Source of the DNA: Rattus norvegicus
Taxonomy: Eukaryota > Chordata > Mammalia > Rodentia > Muridae
NCBI RefSeq assembly: GCF_036323735.1
Contig: NC_086021.1
Span: 126,730,476 to 126,794,475 of the forward strand
Length of the DNA: 64,000 bases
Direction of reading: 5' to 3'
In this document: positions 1-12,100 of the stretch, piece after piece
Layout of the letters: every line of letters begins with the position of its first letter
How positions within the stretch are numbered: the stretch's first letter is position 1
Translations under genes and position numbers: made by a program
The notes under the pieces: model-generated
The model's input: only the letters and a program-made list of their open reading frames with translations
Database searches by the model: none
What the model was told of the DNA's origin: nothing

Positions 1-130
1 CTGCCGGGATTCCTTCCTCAGCAAGCACTTTATCCACTGAACTATCTCCCAGCCCTCCCTGTTTTTGAAATAAGGTTTCATGTAGCCCAGGCTAGCCCCT
101 ATTTTGTTTTTGTAGTCAAAGATGAACTTT
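1..130 (-). mobile_element. B4/B1-type SINE remnant
   Basis: CCACTGAACTATCTCCCAGCCC and GTAGCCCAGGCTAGCC are antisense SINE words. The element runs off the left edge. Confidence 0.5.
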
Positions 131-154
131 TTTTCCCTCTTTAAAAATTTTTAA

Positions 155-253
155 GGGGTTGGGGATTTAGCTCAGTGGTAGAGCGCTTGCCTAGGAAGCA
201 CAAGGCCCTGGGTTCGGTCCCCAGCTCCGAAAAAAAAGAACCAAAAAAAAAAA
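155..253 (+). mobile_element. ID SINE
   Basis: Full-length head GGGGTTGGGGATTTAGCTC, tRNA-like A and B boxes and an A-rich tail, with the GGAAGCAC variant stem. Confidence 0.93.
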
Positions 254-287
254 TTTTTTTTTTACCTTTCTTTTCTTTTCTTTTTCT

Positions 288-383
288 TTATATGAAAAAC
301 TTCAAAAATTTGCAAGCACAGGGGCTATGCTAATCTTCTCTGCATTGTTTCAATCTTGTAGTATATATGCTGCCAAAACATGC
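288..383 (-). pseudogene. U6 snRNA retropseudogene
   Basis: On the minus strand, GGCAGCATATATACT, then CAGAGAAGATTAGCAT and GCAAATTTTTGAAG follow the order of U6 snRNA. It differs from U6 at many positions and lacks about eight bases in the GGATGACAC segment, so it is a dead retrocopy. Confidence 0.85.
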
Positions 384-434
384 CCCCCACCCCTTTGCTC
401 TCTTATTCTCTTATAATTTTGACTTTGAGTTTCT

Positions 435-541
435 TTTTTTTTTTTTTTTTTTCTTTTTCTTTTTTTCGGAGCTGGGGACCGAACCCAGGGCCTTGCGCTT
501 GCTAGGCAAGCGCTCCACCACTGAGCTAAATCCCCAACCCC
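435..541 (-). mobile_element. ID SINE
   Basis: Complete antisense copy flanked by a perfect 14-bp target duplication GACTTTGAGTTTCT (421-434 and 542-555), so a young insertion. Confidence 0.95.
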
Positions 542-925
542 GACTTTGAGTTTCTAACCCTCCTGTTCCCACTTCCTGACTCTGGGACTATAGGTACCAC
601 ACCTAGTTCTATGCTGTGCTGAGGGTCTCATCCTATGAAGCTAGACAAGCCCTCTTGTCTGCCAAGTAAGCTAGATCCACAGTCCCCCATGCCATTAAAC
701 TCTAAACCTTTTCAGTTCAACGGAGAGTCCAAGACTGAGGGTGTAGGCCGTAATGTAGCACTCACACAGTATTTATGAAGCGTTGGGTCTGATTCTCTGG
801 TCTGGATTTGGATTTAGTTAACAATCCACTATTAGATACTAGTAATGTCTAAACACAAACTTAACATCCAGTGACTTGTAAACATCCAAAACTGTACGCC
901 GCACACTATTAAGAGATTTTTCTCA

Positions 926-1029
926 GGGGTTGGGGATTTAGCTCAGTGGTAGAGCTCTTGCCTAGCAAGTGCAAGGCCCTGGATTCGGTCCCCAGCTCCG
1001 AAGAAAAAATTTTTTAAAAATTTTAAAAA
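926..1029 (+). mobile_element. ID SINE
   Basis: Sense copy, flanked by AGAGATTTTTCTCA before and AGAGAATTTTCTCA after (one mismatch). Confidence 0.92.
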
Positions 1030-1065
1030 AGAGAATTTTCTCATTTTATAAAAATGTAGAAACTG

Positions 1066-1160
1066 GGGGCTGGGGATTTAGCTCAGTGGTAGAGTGCTTA
1101 CCTAGGAAGCACAAGGCCCTGGGTTCGGTCCCCAGCTCTGAAAAAAAGAACCAAAAAAAA
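1066..1160 (+). mobile_element. ID SINE (ACCTAGGAAGC subfamily)
   Basis: Sense copy placed directly before a B2. The flank AAAATGTAGAAACTG occurs before the ID, between ID and B2, and after the B2. Confidence 0.92.
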
Positions 1161-1172
1161 AATGTAGAAACT

Positions 1173-1357
1173 GGGCTGGAGAGATGGCTCAGTGGTTAAG
1201 AGCACTGACTGCTCTTCCAGAGGTCCTGAGTTCAGTTCCCAGCAACCACATGGTGCCTCACAGCCATCTGTAATGGGATCTGATGCCCTCTTCTGGTGTG
1301 TCTGAGGACAGGTATAGTATATTCATATACATCAAATAATTCTAAAAGATGTTTTTT
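1173..1357 (+). mobile_element. B2 SINE
   Basis: Head GGGCTGGAGAGATGGCTCAG through the CTGATGCCCTCTTCTGG body; shares its target site with the ID to its left. Confidence 0.9.
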
Positions 1358-1379
1358 TAAAAATGTAGAAACTGAGTCA

Positions 1380-2530
1380 TCAAAGAGTTCATTTATGCAA
1401 ATGTCTAATAAATGTTTACTAGTGTTATTAGTGACTGCCCTTGAACAGGTTACTGGTATTGTCGGGACTTCCCCTGTAAGTTCCCTACAAGTGCCCTGAA
1501 CTCAGTCATGTAACCTCCACCCCCTCTCACTCAGCTCCTCCTTTGTCCCTTGCATAAGTTTCAGTGACTTTACCTGCCAGGTCTCAGCTGTCCCCACTCC
1601 TCCTTCATCTGCCACATCTCACCTGTCACTAAGTCTATGATGCCTTCGTCTGAGATGTTCTCTTGTCCCCCAGCCCTCTCTCTATCTTACGGTTGGATAC
1701 TTAAAGTCTGTCCTCTGCCTCAGGTCTCATGTCCCTTTCAAATACCTGCTATCTTTCTAGCATTGGATCTTATTCTCAGTTATGTCTCCCAGTGAACCAT
1801 ACAACAGCTTCCACAGTCTGCCCAAGGCCAGCCCCACTTTCTCTACCACCCTTCTCTTCACTCCCAAGCATCATACGGTTTATTGGTTTTTGTCCATAAT
1901 TTTCCTGATGGTCATATATAATGTCCTTTTCTTTTCTTTTTCTGATACTAGGGCTTGATCCTAAGGCTTCCCACATGGTAGACAAGGAGAGTCAGCATCA
2001 TTCAACTGATCAAGTGCCTGGAAGCAGCCCGTGCTTCGGTTTCCCTGGTCACCCTGTCTCTCCTCCTACACGAAGGAGCCACTATGAGGCAGCTTGCATA
2101 TCCTGGCACACGGTTTAGTGTTGTTAGCTATGCTGTATTGTCAATGTCTTTCTTCCTGTTGTTTTCTGGGGGTCTCACCTGTAGCCCAATCCTTAGTAAT
2201 CCTCCTGCCTCAGCCTTCCCGCTGCTGGAGATTAAATTTTGTATGGTTTTCTTTTTGTAGTGTAGGGAAAAAAATCCAAGTCTTATACCCGCTGGGCAAA
2301 GTGCTTATGCACACCTGAGCCACACTTCTGACACATTCAGCTACTTTCTCTGGAAGTTAGTGGGTCCCTGGAGTGGAAGAAGGGACGCTAAAACTGTTCC
2401 ACCTGTGTTTATGAAGATGAACAGAGGCAGCAATTCGATTGAGAAACAGGAGATAGTGCAGCAGATGGAGCACAGCCGGCCTTTAAGTGACAATCTGAGG
2501 GAGTGAAGCCTGGGCTTCGGAAACCTAGGA
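1380..2530. other. Upstream flank, no gene seen
   Basis: Pyrimidine-rich mostly unique sequence with faint SINE traces (about 2130-2330). Short open frames only, none recognisable. Confidence 0.5.
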
Positions 2531-3056
2531 TCCACGCAAGCCTGCTACAGGACGCCGCAGGGAAGTCCTGGGCTGTCCCCTAGCGCCAATATGAGGAACT
2601 GCAGCAGGGTCGCCCGCAAGTACTCCAGCTGCTCCAGGCCCAGCGCTGGCTCCACCCACGCCGCTCCGAGTCTCCGACAACGCCTCCTTGTGGAGGCTCC
2701 AATGCCCAGGGCTCCAGTTAATACTCGCTTCTGAAACCCGGAAGCGCGTCATAAGCACGCGTCACGGGGGCGGAGTCAGCTGAGCTGCCTGGGTGAGGTT
2801 ACGATCACCTGGGATCTGCTAAGGGGAGCCTGTAATCTCTTGGGACTGGAGCTGGGGTGCCAAACTGCGCCATATTCTAGTGGGGGCTCCTCGATCGTCT
2901 CTTCCTATGCAGAGAAAGCGAAAAAGGCCTCAGAGTTTTTAAAAGGTTCTCAGGATCTGTCAGACGCTGGGGGAAGCACAACTTGCAAATCCAGGACGAC
3001 CGGGGTCCCAGTTGTGACCCCCAGGTCCCAGACCAAAGGTCCAGAGTTTGATAACC
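2530..3056 (+). promoter_or_regulatory. Vps18: Vps18 promoter and 5' leader
   Basis: A GC-rich, CpG-containing stretch just upstream of the Vps18 start. Visible elements are an ETS-type CCGGAAG at 2738-2744, CRE-like GCGTCATAAG and CGCGTCACG around 2745-2765, and a GC box GGGGGCGGAG at 2766-2775. No TATA box is evident, which fits a housekeeping promoter. The transcription start is inferred to lie near 2780-2850; there is no direct evidence for the exact base. Confidence 0.7.
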
Positions 3057-3147
3057 ATGGCGTCCATACTGGATGAGTATGAGGACTCATTGTCCCGCTC
3101 GGCCGTCTTGCAGACTGGTTGCCCCAGCGTGGGCATCCCCCATTCTG
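3057..3147 (+). CDS. Vps18: Vps18 coding exon 1
   Basis: Encodes the first 30 residues, beginning MASILDEYEDSL, and one base of codon 31. The donor is G|GTAAGT. The reading frame continues into exon 2 through a split Gly codon. Confidence 0.97.
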
Positions 3148-6100
3148 GTAAGTTAGAAGAGGCTGCCTCTGCCCCCATTCTGTTATTGTAGCATTTACGG
3201 GAGAGGGACGCTCAAGAACTTGCGGCGTGTGTTTACGATCCAAGGCCCAGGCCTCTCTTGTCTTGTCCAGCTTGCAGTGGTCGAAGTTTGAAAGAGCCAC
3301 AGTAGCAGCCGCGTGATCTAGGCCTAAGACTAAGGTCCTTCAAAAGAGGGAACTTGGGCTCAGATAAGGAAGTACTTGTTACAGTACTTGCCTACCGGGC
3401 TGCAGTTTGACTCTTGGGAGAACTGAAAACAGGTGCCATGCTTCTTTTCGTGTCTGCTTCTATGGGGTTTTTTTAGTTTTTGTTTTGTGTGTGTGTGCGT
3501 GTGTGTGTGTGTGTGTGTGTTTCCCCACCAGACTTCGTCTAGCAGAGAAGGCGGAATGAGCACAGAACTTGGTGGAACGTGAACGTTATGGGTGAAGGGA
3601 ATTTTGTCACTGAATAGGAAAGATGGAGATGATTGGCCTGGGGTAAAGCTGGCTGTAGTTTAGAGTGTAAGAGAATAGCGTAGGGTTACCCGTACTATGA
3701 TAGTATTTTATTGCAGCGGATTAGAGAAAAAGCAGCTGCAGCCTATGAACAGTAGTGATGGAACTCCCTACATGCGATGGAGACTCACTGAGCCATACTG
3801 TGTGGACAGGGAGCACGGGACAGCTTTAGTTCTCTTGTGATTGGTGGGCGCAAGAGTAAGGGTAATAAGGGAGAATGCTGAAACCATTTTCCCTGTACCG
3901 TCTCCCTCTCTCCCCCATTACCACTGGGAACATGCATATCATATCATGATACTACCTGGTCTCAGGCCCAGAGAACCAATTCCTCTCTACTGCCACAAGT
4001 GTGAGAAGAGCCCAGGACGCTTCCTATAAAGACAACCAGAAAACTCTTTCATGTTGAATTCCTCATAAACCAAGATCCTGTGGGTTGGTAGGAGTATACT
4101 TGGGAAGTAGAAGTTTCAGCTAACACTGTGGTTTCTCTGGGCTTTCCGCGCTGCCCCGCCCCCTTCTCTGGATGCCAATTGTTTTCTTCTTTCCAAACCT
4201 ATAGGGTATGTAAATGCCCATCTGGAGAAGGAGGTGCCTATCTTCACAAAGCAGCGGATTGACTTCACCCCCTCCGAGCGAATCACCAGCCTTGTTGTTT
4301 CCTGCAGTCAGCTCTGTATGAGCCTGGGCAAGGATACGCTGCTCCGGTAATGGATTTGGAGACTTTTAACTGATCAGGGTCTTTTCCCATACTTAGCAAG
4401 TGAAACAGTAGTTTTTCAGGAGATATGCTATTCCTTCCCAAAGAGAACCAATGTAGTGGTTGAAGATCAGGAGGACCTATGTTCAGATTCCAGCTATGCC
4501 CGTGATCTCGGTCTCGAGTGAGTCAGCTGATCATTCTAGTCTTTCAGCAGTGAAAGGTGGTCTCAGCCTCCCTAGAGTTAGCCACACAAATCATTGGAAC
4601 AGTCTGGAATCCTGGAGTATATACTCTAGTTGGCAAAAAGTGTTGACAAAATTGTTTATCATTTGGGATAAGCTATCTGGAATAAAATGGTTAGCCTGTC
4701 TCACAACCATGAATCCCAGAATGACTAGCTGTAACCACTGGTGTTGGGGGTGTGGCCCAGTAATAGAGTACCTTGCATTCCTGAGGCCTTGAGTTTGATT
4801 CTTTTTTTTTTTTTTTTAAAGATTTATTTATTATATATAAGTACATTCTCACTGTCTTCAGACACACCAGAAGAGGGCATCTGACCTCATTACAAATGGT
4901 TGTGAGCCACCATGTGGTTGCTGGGATTTGAACTCAGGACCTCTGGAAGAGCAATCAGTGCTCTTAACCACTGAGCCATCTCTCCAGCCCCCTTGAGTTT
5001 GATTCTTAGCACTGCAAAATAAGATGCTGTAGATAAGTGAGGCTGGATCTGGGAGAGTGCTTGCACAGCACACTTAGTCCTTGATTAGATACTCAGCACA
5101 GCAGAAACCGGGTATGGTGGTGCACACCTGTTATCACAAGGCTTGGGAGGTAGAGGCAGGAGGATCTGAAATTCAAGATCATCGTTGGCTTCACAGTAAG
5201 TTTGAGGCCAGCCTGGGCCAGGGAGCCCCATTTTAAATAATCAGATTTAAGTGTGTGGCACATGCACTGTGTTAGGACTCAGGAGGCTAACACAGGAAGA
5301 TTGGGAGCTAGCACTGTGCTGCATAGTGAGACCCTGTCTCAGAGAAACAAAACAAAGAAACAAACCTCTTAGAAACTGGTAAGATGAGAATTTACAAGAA
5401 AAGGGAGCGTAAATCTCACAGGCAGTGCCCCCAGCAAGAACTTCAGGGATGGGTTCAGCCAGTAAAGTGCCTGCTTTGTAAGCATGAGAACCCAACTTCA
5501 GATCCCCAGAGCCCTTAATGTAAAAAACCGCACTTGGCAAAATATGTAACCCCAGCCCTGGAGTACATCGGAGACAAGCGAATCCCAGGAACTTGCAGGC
5601 TCTGGATTCAGAGGGAGGCCCCTGTCCCCCAAAAAATGAAGTGGACTGGAATTTGCTTCCTAGCACCCACACTAAGCCTCACAACTGCCTATAACTCCAG
5701 GACTAAGGGGATCCAGTGCCCTCTTCTGGCCTCTGTGAGTACTTGCACAGGCACACGCGTGAGCACACACACACACACACACACACACAGAGGAACGATT
5801 AAATAAGATGAATATTTAAATTATATTCTGTTCTAGGTATAGTAGCACACACCTTTAGTGCCCAACATTGGCCAGGCAGAGAGGCAGGTGGAGCTCTGGA
5901 GTTTTAGGCCAGACTGATAAACAGAGCTAGTTCTAGTTCAGCCAGGGCACAGAGAAACTCTGTCTTTAAACAAAATAAACAAACAAACAAACAAACAAAC
6001 AAAAAGAAGTAAGTGCTCTTAACCAGTGAGGCTTCTCTCCAGCCCCTTTACCTCCTTCTAACACATGGGGCCCAGGGGTCAAACTCAGACATCAGGAATG

Positions 6101-9100
6101 GTGGCCAGAGCCTTTACCTGCTGGATCATCTCACCAGCCCCAGAAAGGTATTTATCCTTTGGGAGTGGAAGCAGGAGGACCACCCTAGGCTACACAGTAA
6201 GATCAAGGCCAGGGGGGTTTACATGAGATTCTACCTCAAAAATAAAGTAATAGGGGACAGAGAGAGCTCAGCAGTTACAAGCACTGGCTCCTCAACAGGC
6301 AAAAAAAAAAGTTAGAATAGTACTAACAAGATGCTTTAGTCGGGGTTGGGGATTCAGCTCAGTGGTAGAGCGCTTGCCTATCAAGTCCAAGGCCCTGGGT
6401 TCAGTCCCCAGCTCTGAAAAAAAAAAAAAGAAAAAGAAAAAATGAAGATGCTTTAGTCGTTGATCTGAGCCAAGGTCTTTGTTCTCACTAGGAAAGCACT
6501 CCTGTGCATACACAGCTCCATCACAAATATCTTTGTGGTGTTTTTGTTTTGGAGACAGGGTCTCCTGTAGTGCAAGGCTGGGACTCCCTAACCATCCATC
6601 TACACCACTCGAGTACTAGAGCTCCAGATGTGTAGAGACATTATTACAACCCATGAGGAGGGGTTGGGGATTTAGCTCAGTGGGAGAGTGCTTGCAAGTG
6701 CAAGGCTGAAGGGGTGGGGATTATAATAAAACCCATGAGGTTGGTAAAATTCAAATCTAGTAGTAAACAGTGCTGGCAGAGGTATAGGGGATAGACTGCC
6801 AGGCCTGGCACACTGAGGCCCCCGGTTTTATTTCCAGCATCAGATGTATGATTAAAAATAAACAAATACTTACGGCGGTGGCGGCGGCTGCAGCGGTGGC
6901 GGTGGCACACACCTGCAAGACTTTCGAAAAGTTAAGCTGGCAGTGTCTTAAGATTTAAAATGGGGTTGGGGATTTAGCTCAGTGGTAGAGCGCTTGCCTA
7001 GCAAGCGCAAGGCCCTGGGTTCGGTCCCCAGCTCTGAAAAAAAAAAAAAGATTTAAAACATCCAGACTGGTACTGTGACTTACTAGATAAGGGGCCTGCG
7101 ACCAGCCTGACTACCTAAGTTACATTCCTCAGACCCTTAGACCCATGTAGTAGAAGGTTAAAGCTGGTTCTTGCAAGGTGCTCTCTGCCCTCAACTCATA
7201 CACAATGGCACATGTGTCTACATGCACGCACGCACGCATGCACGCACACGCAAATATAATGTTTTTTATTGCATAAAACTAGCTGGGTGGTGGTGGTATA
7301 TACATATGTCTTTAACCCTGGCACTTTACCCACTGAACCATATCTCTGGGTCTTCCTTGGAAAGAATTCTCAAAGGAACCCATCACTGAAACAAGACACC
7401 TTTCAAAGTTGCAGTGAAGACAGAGATACCAGGTTAAACGGGGGTTTGCTACTTAGTAACTGTCAACCCGCTGTCCTTGTTCCCTTCTGACCCCAGCACT
7501 TAGGGTAAGCCTGTGTGTCTTCCCAGGTTTGAGCACAGGAGCAAGACTTCATTGTGATTCTCAGAATGAAGTAAGGGAGTTCCTTGAACTAAACATTCTT
7601 TTTAATGTTTATTATTTTTTGAATAATCTAAGTGTGTTGATCCATGCAAGCGAGTATAGGCACCAGTGCAGGCCAGGGGTGTCAGATCCTGGGGTTGGAG
7701 TTAGGCAGTTGTGAGTCACCCAACATGGCTGCTGGGAATTGAACTCTTGTTGTCTGCCAGAGCAGTGCATGCTCTTGGCTGATGAGCCATCTCTGCAGCC
7801 CACACTGAGGGGTTTTAATAAAGTTTGCAGTTCTTGAGATTGTATTAAGAATTTTTTGGATCGGAGAGATAGCTTAGTGGTTAGGAGTCTCACTGCTCTT
7901 CCAGAGGAACCAAGTTCTATTCCTGAACTCATGTCGGGCCTGTAATTCCATTTTCAAGAAGTCCTCCCTCTGCCTTCTGCGGGCACCGCCACATGTGTGG
8001 CATTCATTCACATAAAGACATATACATAAATATAAATAAACAAATCTTTTTTGTGTTTATGTAAACTTAGACTTTCAAGTCTGTGATCTAAAAGGGAGTT
8101 TCACCAGTGACAGGGAGATGGCTCAGAGCCTGAGAGCACACGCATTCCTGCAGAGGACCCAGTACCCACATGGCAGCCAATTCCAGGGGATCCACTACCC
8201 TCTCTGACTTCCATAGGCTCCTGCATCTACTTGATATACTTACATGCATTCATGGACAACACATACACTCTTGAGAGTGACATTGTGACTCTTGCCCTTA
8301 CAGCATTGACTTGGGCAAGGCAAGCGAACCCAACCGTGTGGAGCTGGGCCGCAAGGATGATGCCAAAGTCCACAAGATGTTCCTGGACCACACTGGTAAG
8401 TGGTGCTGGAGATCTGAGGAGGGTTCTCGTGAGAATCCACTGCCTAGAGGGGTGGGATCTAAACGGGAAGGGAGAAGCAAGATCCACTCAGGTGCTGTTT
8501 TCCCTCCACCCCAGGCTCTCATCTGCTGGTTGCTCTGAGTAGCACCGAGGTCCTGTACATGAACCGCAATGGACAGAAGGCCCGGCCGCTGGCTCGCTGG
8601 AAGGGGCAGCTGGTGGAGAGTGTGGGTTGGAACAAAGCGCTGGGCAGTGAGAGCAGCACCGGCCCCATCCTGGTTGGCACAGCTCAAGGACAGATCTTTG
8701 AAGCAGAGCTCTCAGCTAGCGAAGGCGGCCTCTTTGGCCCTGCCCCTGATCTCTACTTCCGTCCACTGTATGTCTTAAATGAAGAAGGGGGTCCAGCACC
8801 TGTGTGCTCCCTTGAGGCGGAGCGTGGCCCTGACGGACGGGGCTTTGTCATTGCTACCACTCGGCAGCGCCTCTTCCAGTTCATAGGCCGAGCAGTAGAA
8901 GATGCTGAAGCCCAAGGCTTCTCGGGCCTCTTTGCAGCCTATACAGACCACCCACCGCCATTCCGTGAGTTTCCTGGCAACTTGGGGTATAGTGAGTTGG
9001 CTTTCTATACCCCTAAGTTACGCTCTGCACCCCGTGCCTTTGCCTGGATGATGGGAGATGGTGTGCTGTATGGCTCACTGGACTGCGGGCGCCCTGACTC

Positions 9101-12100
9101 CCTGCTGAGCGAGGAGAAAGTGTGGGAATACCCAGCAGGGATTGGTCCTGGGGCCAATCCACCCTTAGCCATCGTCTTGACCCAGTTCCATTTCCTACTG
9201 CTGCTGGCGGACCGGGTGGAGGCTGTGTGTACTCTAACAGGGCAGGTGGTGCTACGGGATCACTTCCTGGAGAAGTTTGGACCACTGAGGCACATGGTGA
9301 AGGACTCGTCCACGGGTCACCTCTGGGCCTACACTGAGCGAGCAGTCTTCCGATACCACGTGCAACGTGAGGCTCGGGATGTCTGGCGCACCTACCTGGA
9401 CATGAACCGCTTTGACCTGGCCAAAGAGTATTGTCGCGAGCGGCCAGATTGCCTAGACACAGTCCTGGCCCGAGAGGCTGATTTCTGCTTTCGTCAGCAT
9501 CGCTACCTGGAGAGCGCCCGCTGCTATGCTCTGACCCAGAGCTATTTTGAGGAGATTGCCCTCAAGTTTTTGGAGGCCCGGCAAGAAGAGGCACTGGCTG
9601 AGTTTCTGCAGCGGAAACTGGCCGGCTTGAAGCCAACTGAGCGTACTCAGGCCACACTACTGACCACTTGGCTGACAGAGCTCTACCTGAGCCGGCTTGG
9701 TGCTCTGCAGGGTGACCCAGACGCCCTGAATCTCTACCGGGATACACGGGAGTGCTTCCGTACTTTTCTCAGTAGCCCTCGGCACAAAGAGTGGCTCTTT
9801 GCCAGCCGGGCCTCTATCCACGAGCTGCTTGCCAGTCACGGGGACACAGAGCATATGGTGTATTTTGCAGTGATCATGCAGGACTATGAACGGGTGGTCA
9901 CATACCACTGCCAGCATGAGGCCTATGAGGAGGCCCTGGCTGTGCTAGCCCGCCACCGAGACCCCCAGCTCTTCTACAAATTCTCGCCTGTCCTCATCCG
10001 ACATATCCCCCGCCAGCTGGTGGACGCCTGGATTGAGATGGGCAGCCGGCTGGATGCCCGGCAGCTCATTCCTGCCCTGGTGAACTATAGCCAGGGGGGC
10101 GACGCTCAGCAGGTGAGCCAAGCCATCCGCTATATGGAATTCTGTGTGAATGTGCTTGGCGAGACTGAGCAGGCCATTCACAACTACCTGCTGTCACTGT
10201 ATGCCCGTGGCCAGCCAGCCTCACTTCTGGCCTACCTGGAACAAGCTGGGGCCAGCCCGCACCGTGTACACTATGATCTCAAATATGCACTTCGACTTTG
10301 TGCTGAGCACGGCCACCACCGCGCCTGCGTCCATGTCTACAAGGTGTTGGAGCTGTATGAAGAGGCTGTGGACCTGGCCCTGCAGGTAAGTCTTGACCTT
10401 ATCCAGGAGAGCCACCTGGAGAGGGTAACTTAGAGCTGAGTTTGAGGTGCGTGCTTGTTGCCTGTAATCCCTGCACTTGGGCGCTTAAGGCAGAAAGATC
10501 GTGGTTTGAGGCCAGTTTAGGCTACCCAGTGAGTCCCTGTCTTTAAAAACAAAACAAAGTTAGCAGGATAAAACATTGGGGTTTGCATTCTGGCTTTGCT
10601 GTGTGATTTGGGGCTGGTACATCTCTGTGCCTTAGATTATCCACTAAATGGTGGTAATGAGCCAGCAAGATGGCTGTCAGGTGGAAGCACTTGAACAAGT
10701 CTGACAAGTTCTATCCCTAGAGCAGACGGTGGAGGGAGAGCGAGCACTGACTGCTGCAAGTTTTCCCTGACCTGCACACTGCACTTGCATGCACACACCT
10801 ATCCTTCCCTCATAATTATAATAAAAGGAAAATAGAAGAACTTGTGAGGGAAATGTTAAGAGTATTTGTATCTTATGTGAATTAGTACTGCATAAACAAA
10901 GCATTCAGGAGCTGGAGCTAGCTACACAGCGAGGTCTAGGCCAGCCTGGGCTACATAGTAAGACGTTGTCAAAAAAAATAAAAATCGGGGCTGGGGATTT
11001 AGCTCAGTGGTAGAGCCCTTACCTAGGAAGCGCAAGGCCCTGGGTTCGGTCCCCAGCTCCGAAAAAAAAAAAAAACCAAAAAAAAAAAAGTGGTTGTTTA
11101 GGGGGCTGGAGAGATGGCTCAGCGGTTAAGAGCACCCGACTGCTCTTCCAGAGGTCATGAGTTCAATTCCCAGCAACCACATGGTGGCTCACAACCATCT
11201 GTAAAGAGATCTGATGCCCTCTTCTGGTACATCTGAAGACAGCTACAGTGTACTTATATATAATAAATAAATAAATCTTTAAAAATAAAAAATAAAAAAA
11301 AAATAAAAATCAACAGGGTTGGAGATATGGGTCAGAGGTTAGGAATAGTTGCTACTCTTGCAGAGGACCTGGGTTCAATTCCCAGCACCCACAAATATCT
11401 AGTTCAAGAAGATCTGACAGCCTCTTCTTGCCTTCATAGGTACTAATAAATAAAATAAAATAAAATAAAATAAAATAACCACACAGAATGCTGACTGATT
11501 CAGATGTTAGCAGAGGGAAACGATGCTGAGTTACATCTCCCAAATCATGAATGATCGCAGGAAAGGAATATTTGCATATTTGTTGGTGTGTGTGGTGTAC
11601 GTGTGCAGAGTGCAGACCTTAGCTGCCATTCTCTGCCTTATCCCTTTGAGGCAGGGTCTCCCTCGAAACCTGGAGGGTCTGGTTGTTGGCTTCACTGATA
11701 GCCCTCAAACCCCGCCAATCCTCTGTCTCTGCTTTGGGGTTACAGGTCTGTACTAGACCATGCTATGTGGTTGCTGGGATCTGAATGATGTGCAACAAGT
11801 ACTCTTAACCACAGAGCCATATTTCCAGCTCTGTTTGTGTTTTTGAAGCAGGATCTCACTTGTTATGGACCCCAAACTGATCTGGAAATCACTGTGTAGC
11901 CCTGGCTAGCCCCAGGCTGAGCCTTAACCCAGGATTTAGAACATTGCCCCAAGAGCTCAAATAGTTCCCTATGTGACTTGTTTTCCTTCTTGAGACAGGG
12001 TCTGCCATAGCCCAGGCCGGCTTAAACTTGCCAGCATTCCTGTTTCCACCTCCTGAGGGCTAGGATCCTGGGTTGTGCACCGCTGTGCTTTAGGAACACC

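Noticed and set aside
155..230. tRNA-like sequence with A and B boxes, possible tRNA gene
   Set aside because: It is the body of the ID SINE, present many times with poly-A tails and target duplications.
4299..4308. Alternative acceptor TTTCCTGCAG inside Vps18 exon 2
   Set aside because: It would delete conserved residues and the upstream acceptor gives the known full-length protein.
7212..7250. CRISPR-like short repeats (CACGCACGCATG)
   Set aside because: Simple CA/CG tandem repeat in a mammalian intron; no spacers.
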